Shown here piece by piece: positions 60,701 through 64,000 of a stretch of DNA of 64,000 nt. A model generated the notes under the pieces. That model ran no database searches. It was not told the DNA's origin and saw only the letters and a program-made list of their open reading frames with translations. Origin of the DNA: Rhynchospora pubera. Lineage: Eukaryota > Streptophyta > Magnoliopsida > Poales > Cyperaceae. The stretch spans positions 1-64,000 of the forward strand of contig JAMFTS010000016.1 of NCBI GenBank assembly GCA_028095005.1, read 5' to 3'. Each line of letters starts with the position of its first letter. Position 1 is the first letter of the stretch. The position numbers and the translations under genes are program-made.

Positions 60701-63362
60701 ATCATTGTTGCTTTAAATTAAATAATAGTAATTCTAATAATAATTATAAGAATTACAATTATACTAAATATTATGAAAATATATAATGTGCAAGCATTAT
60801 GATGCACCTATGAAGGGTATGATAGTATGTGATTTTGGAAAAAAAAATGAACAAGCTAGGACCCTTAAAAATGTTTCATAAAAAATAATTATAAAAATGT
60901 TTCATAAAAAATAATTATAAAAATGTTTCATAAAAAATAATTATAAATAAATGATATATCAGGGTTATTGATAATATTTATATTGAAAACAAAGTGTAAT
61001 TATGATAAAAAGATTTGTATATTTTCATGGTATACTTCTTGGTGTGTTTGGATGTGGGTTGAATAAGACAAATAAGAAGCACACAAATTACCACAAATTT
61101 TTTATTCATGTGTTGTTTGATTTCACACGAATAAGGCTTATTCGTGTCCAATCCAAACACGCCAGTCCAAGTGGCGGCTAAGAAATTGACTTGAAGAAAT
61201 TTTTTTGTTATTGTTTAAGAGAATTCAATTAAGAAAAATTTACGTGATTGTTTACAGGGAGAAAATCACAATAATTCATTGCAGCATATATGTTAGCAAT
61301 TATTGAGCAGAATTCTCCCAGCGTTATTTCGTGTCCAAAGCACCTCCCAGTGGAGGCGTATATGTTGTTATGGATTTTTAAAAACTCATCTTCTTGTGAG
61401 GAATTTCGCTCAAATAGTAACCTGCATGCTATATTGCACATATACTTCTAAAATATCGCCGCACTCGTATTGCATTCGTATTTAATATCGATTCTCGTGG
61501 AATATTTGTGCAATTCGTAATCGATGCTCCACGTGAAAAATTCTATTATTTTAATGCGTTTGACCGGTAAATATGGTCTAAATTCGTCAAGATGCACGTT
61601 GAATTTAATTTTTAGTATGTTTTGAATACATTTTTGGATTTAAACTTGAAAAAATAGAATGTATTTTAATATTCTATTGTTGAATTAAGGAAAGTAAAAA
61701 TAAAATACTGAATAACATAGCAAAGACTCTGTAGTGATAGTTGAACTTGTAATAAATCAAATATTTTAATGTAAAATGTGATTATTTTATCATTTTACAT
61801 ATACTTTCATATCGTAATTAATATTTAAAAAATAACGTATTTATACACCCGTATCGTATCGGATACGACACTTGCACCCGCACCGTGCAACACTGCACGT
61901 GTTTGAAGGTCCGTATGGGCCATATCCATAGGTGAAAGAAAATATTAATTAGTGCTTTATCAGTTGTGACAATATACCGACTGTTGTATGCGCGTTGGTC
62001 AGAAATTAACTGAAAAACGACCCCCTTCATTAAAATTAAATATGAATTGCCGCACAATCCCGATTACAACGTAACTAATTAATTTTTGTCCTAAATTTAA
62101 TGTATATCGTGTGTTTGACCGTCCAAAAATCGAAATATAAAATAAACTAAAATCTTATTAAATCGAAAATATTACATAAGTTACATATAAATTAGAGAAA
62201 TCATGGTATAGAACTATTCTTTATATCATGTTTTTTGAGTTTACGAAATAAATTTGTACCACAATTTATTTCTTATTTGGTTGTACTTAATTTACTATTT
62301 TTTTTTGCAACCAGACAAATCCATAATGTATTTAATTTTGTACAATAAAAAATAATCTAATTGACTTGGAGTTCACTAAAGTTGGTCAGTGACTTTGTCG
62401 TTTATCTAAACGTAACGGGTTTAATTCTCGTTAGACGCGGAAGAGAGATAAAGTCTCTATTGACTGGGATATACGTACCTCTCTAAATAAATATCCTTAA
62501 TTCAAAAAAAAAAAAATCTAATTGAAAGTAATATATATATATATATATATATATTATATACCTATGTCAATCTAATATATATTGTATTGTTTACTAGGTC
62601 GCAATCGTACCATATGTTTATCACTCTATCTGGTTCTTCCGACGAACTGTTTTGCATTGTTATTACCTTATTATTTATTTATTGATTTTTGTAATCTTAT
62701 TGTGTTATTTTGCATAAAGAACAAAGATTTGTCAATTGTCATAAATAAAAGAAACAATAATCAAGAGGAACATGATTTTATACGTACCTTATACTTCTCA
62801 TCAGTAGGACTTTTGCTGACTTGAATTTCTGAATCAGAGGCGGCGGCTAGTGAAGTTGAACTCATGCGAATCCATTCTTTCAGTTTAAAATATGGTACCC
62901 CGTCGATGTGTCCATCACGTATCGCTATGTGCAACGGTGTATTTCCTTCTCTGTCCCTTGCAGAGCTTGCCTTGGAGAGGACTTCCCACAACTTCGGGTG
63001 CCCAAACCTTCTCTGTATGCCTGCTTTAAAAATAAGAGGGGAAATGATAGTCCTGGGGCTCTCAGCAGCAACATGAAGGAAGTTCCTTCCACGGTGATCG
63101 AGTAACTCCCACGAATCTAAATTGTACTTCAACATTTCTACAATGATTTCCACATAGCCCATGTAGGCAGCTACATGCAGGGGAAATAGACCAAGCGAAT
63201 CATCGCAGTATGCAAGAGAAGCATCATGTTGTAGCAGTCTTCGAGTGATTCTGACATCTCCAGTTGATGCTGCATAGTGAAGCAGCGTGCTTCCAAAAAT
63301 GTCCCTTTCTTTCGCAAGTGTTGCAGACTTCAGTTGAAGTAGCTCATTGACCATGTATAGGC
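57758..63362 (-). CDS. Ankyrin-repeat protein with PGG domain (ITN1/ACD6-like), 3' two exons
   Basis: Two minus-strand exons: 63362-62788 and 58399-57758 (stop TAG), joined in phase (…EKYK|EKYQHYEAL). The first exon has ankyrin units: GSTLLHYAASTGDVRITRRL, GLFPLHVAAYMGYVEIIVEM, GRNFLHVAAE, GNTPLHIAIRDGHIDG. The second starts with a short linker, then the PGG domain: helix AIGSALIATVTFAAAF-like, TPPGGF, and three further hydrophobic spans, i.e. four membrane segments. The family acts at membranes in salt, ABA or defence signalling. The first exon is preceded by an acceptor (CATCAG) in a TA-rich intron, so the 5' exon(s) lie upstream, probably beyond position 64000. The 4,388-bp intron is full of repeats. 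Exact paralogue unknown. Confidence 0.9.
59970..60591. repeat. 311-bp tandem duplication in the ankyrin intron
   Basis: Copy 1 59970-60280 and copy 2 60281-60591 both begin GAAGCTGG-GGATCTGCCT and end TTTACCAGCGATCA. They match throughout with scattered substitutions. The sequence includes GATTCGACCCTTAAGCTATC, reminiscent of plant retrotransposon terminal regions. Confidence 0.9.
60867..60944. repeat. Three tandem copies of a 26-bp unit
   Basis: Unit starts AAAAATGTTTCATAAAAAAT and repeats at 60867, 60893 and 60919 without visible change. Confidence 0.92.
61041..61163. mobile_element. Small MITE-like inverted repeat, 123 bp
   Basis: GGTGTGTTTGGAT at 61041-61053 and ATCCAAACACGCC at 61151-61163 are inverted copies; AATAAG/CTTATT arms lie inside. 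Style similar to the MITE at 10862-11031. No clear target duplication. Confidence 0.45.
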
Positions 63363-64000
63363 CTGATGTATATATATATATATATATGTCAATTAAAGAA
63401 TAGATTTATAAAAGTAAAACAACGAAAATGTCTAAATTGCAACAGCCGGAAATTCAAAACGTTGATCCCTCTATATTTGTACATGTTTTGAGACAGGATA
63501 AAATCAATCATGACTTTCGAATGAGCCCGTTAGTCGCAACAATTTCTCAATTTTTGAGTTAGTCGATCAAAATAATTTAATTAAATTGATCTTTAATTCA
63601 AATTTAGCTGGAAATCATTTTTTAGATTTTTATTTATTTTTTTAATTTTTAGAATATGTTGTTATTAGACAATCCATAATTCTCTCATGAACTAATTTAA
63701 TTTCTAATTTTTTTTTTGAAAAATAATAAATTTTTTGTGTTGAACAAGATTTAAATTGAAGATCAATTTAAATAAATTAAATCGACTATAACATGCTCCA
63801 AATTTGAGATATAGTACATTAATTAGTCGCGATTGATTTTAAGCCAAATAACTCTAACAAACATTGCTATAAAAAGATTAGCACGTGTTATTATTTCAAG
63901 CTCTCGAATACATTATGATATTATGTATTAATTTGCTCTTAGACTTCTATACTGTATATTGAGTATTGGTGCGGTGATTGGCGTTTAGGCCCTGATCAAA
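63363..64000. other. Intron or upstream region of the ankyrin gene
   Basis: Begins with a (TA)n run at about 63368-63387, then AT-rich DNA. No further ankyrin exon was recognised on the minus strand. Confidence 0.45.

Larger units (their letters stand above)
58400..62787 (-). other. 4.4-kb intron of the ankyrin gene, repeat-rich
   Basis: Donor AAG|GTACGT at the 62788 border and acceptor GCGCAG at the 58399 border. It contains (TA)n runs at about 58460-58481 and 62530-62552 and a block at about 59150-60591 that looks like retrotransposon leader/LTR DNA (purine-rich start, CTTGTGGATTCGACCCTTAAG). It also holds a 26-bp triple repeat and a small MITE. No coding exon recognised in it. Confidence 0.6.

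Noticed and set aside
61229..61441. 70-codon minus frame as an extra ankyrin-gene exon
   Set aside because: No ankyrin or PGG similarity, and the two flanking exons already join in phase across this intron.
62380..62480. tRNA-like sequence (GGGTTTAATTC resembling a B box)
   Set aside because: No matching A box or cloverleaf stems could be built.

Overview
The window is nuclear DNA of a flowering plant, most likely a core eudicot. The evidence is spliced genes with GT-AG introns, AT-rich intergenic DNA, a plastid-targeted tryptophan-pathway enzyme, plant-type LTR retrotransposons primed by initiator tRNA-Met, and many hAT, Mutator and CACTA elements. I could not name the species. There are no bacterial operons, CRISPR arrays, rRNA genes or tRNA genes that I can support.

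Layout of host genes. (1) 502-772, + strand: last exon of a type I inositol polyphosphate 5-phosphatase whose 5' part lies left of the window. Its final three sense codons and stop are split off to 8014-8024 by a 7.28-kb LTR retrotransposon. (2) 20159-37970, + strand: a complete 31-exon UTP20 gene (about 2,623 aa), a large component of the small-subunit processome for 18S rRNA maturation. (3) 43533-49251, + strand: a complete 12-exon anthranilate synthase alpha subunit (600 aa, plastid), the first committed step of tryptophan synthesis. (4) 63362-57758, - strand: the last two exons of an ankyrin-repeat protein with a C-terminal PGG membrane domain. Its 5' end lies beyond the right edge and its visible intron is 4.4 kb. 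The genes look like independent housekeeping or signalling loci, not a functional cluster.

The rest is a dense mosaic of mobile DNA, and several ends are fixed to the base by target-site duplications (TSDs). 729-8008 is a very young non-autonomous Copia-like retrotransposon (two 499-bp LTRs that I read as identical, TSD CAAGC). 9412-10813 is a probable hAT element containing one CACTA end. 11836-12159 and 14853-15394 are hAT-type MITEs (8-bp TSDs). 14189-14612, 15910-17449, 18233-18425 and 50716-53880 are Mutator-type elements (9-10-bp TSDs), the last inserted into an old short-LTR retrotransposon relic. 54686-56599 is a CACTA element (TSD ACA) carrying two exons of an argininosuccinate synthase gene.

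Most noteworthy: (a) the retrotransposon at 729-8008 carries about 30 copies of a palindromic 11-mer, AGCGG-N-CCGCT and variants, in pairs and fours whose members start exactly 20 bp apart; it encodes no protein I can recognise. (b) Its insertion replaces the C-terminal LYS of the 5-phosphatase with a 14-residue LTR-encoded tail. (c) The Pack-CACTA element holds a captured argininosuccinate synthase fragment, splice sites included. All calls come from reading the sequence; no database search was run.
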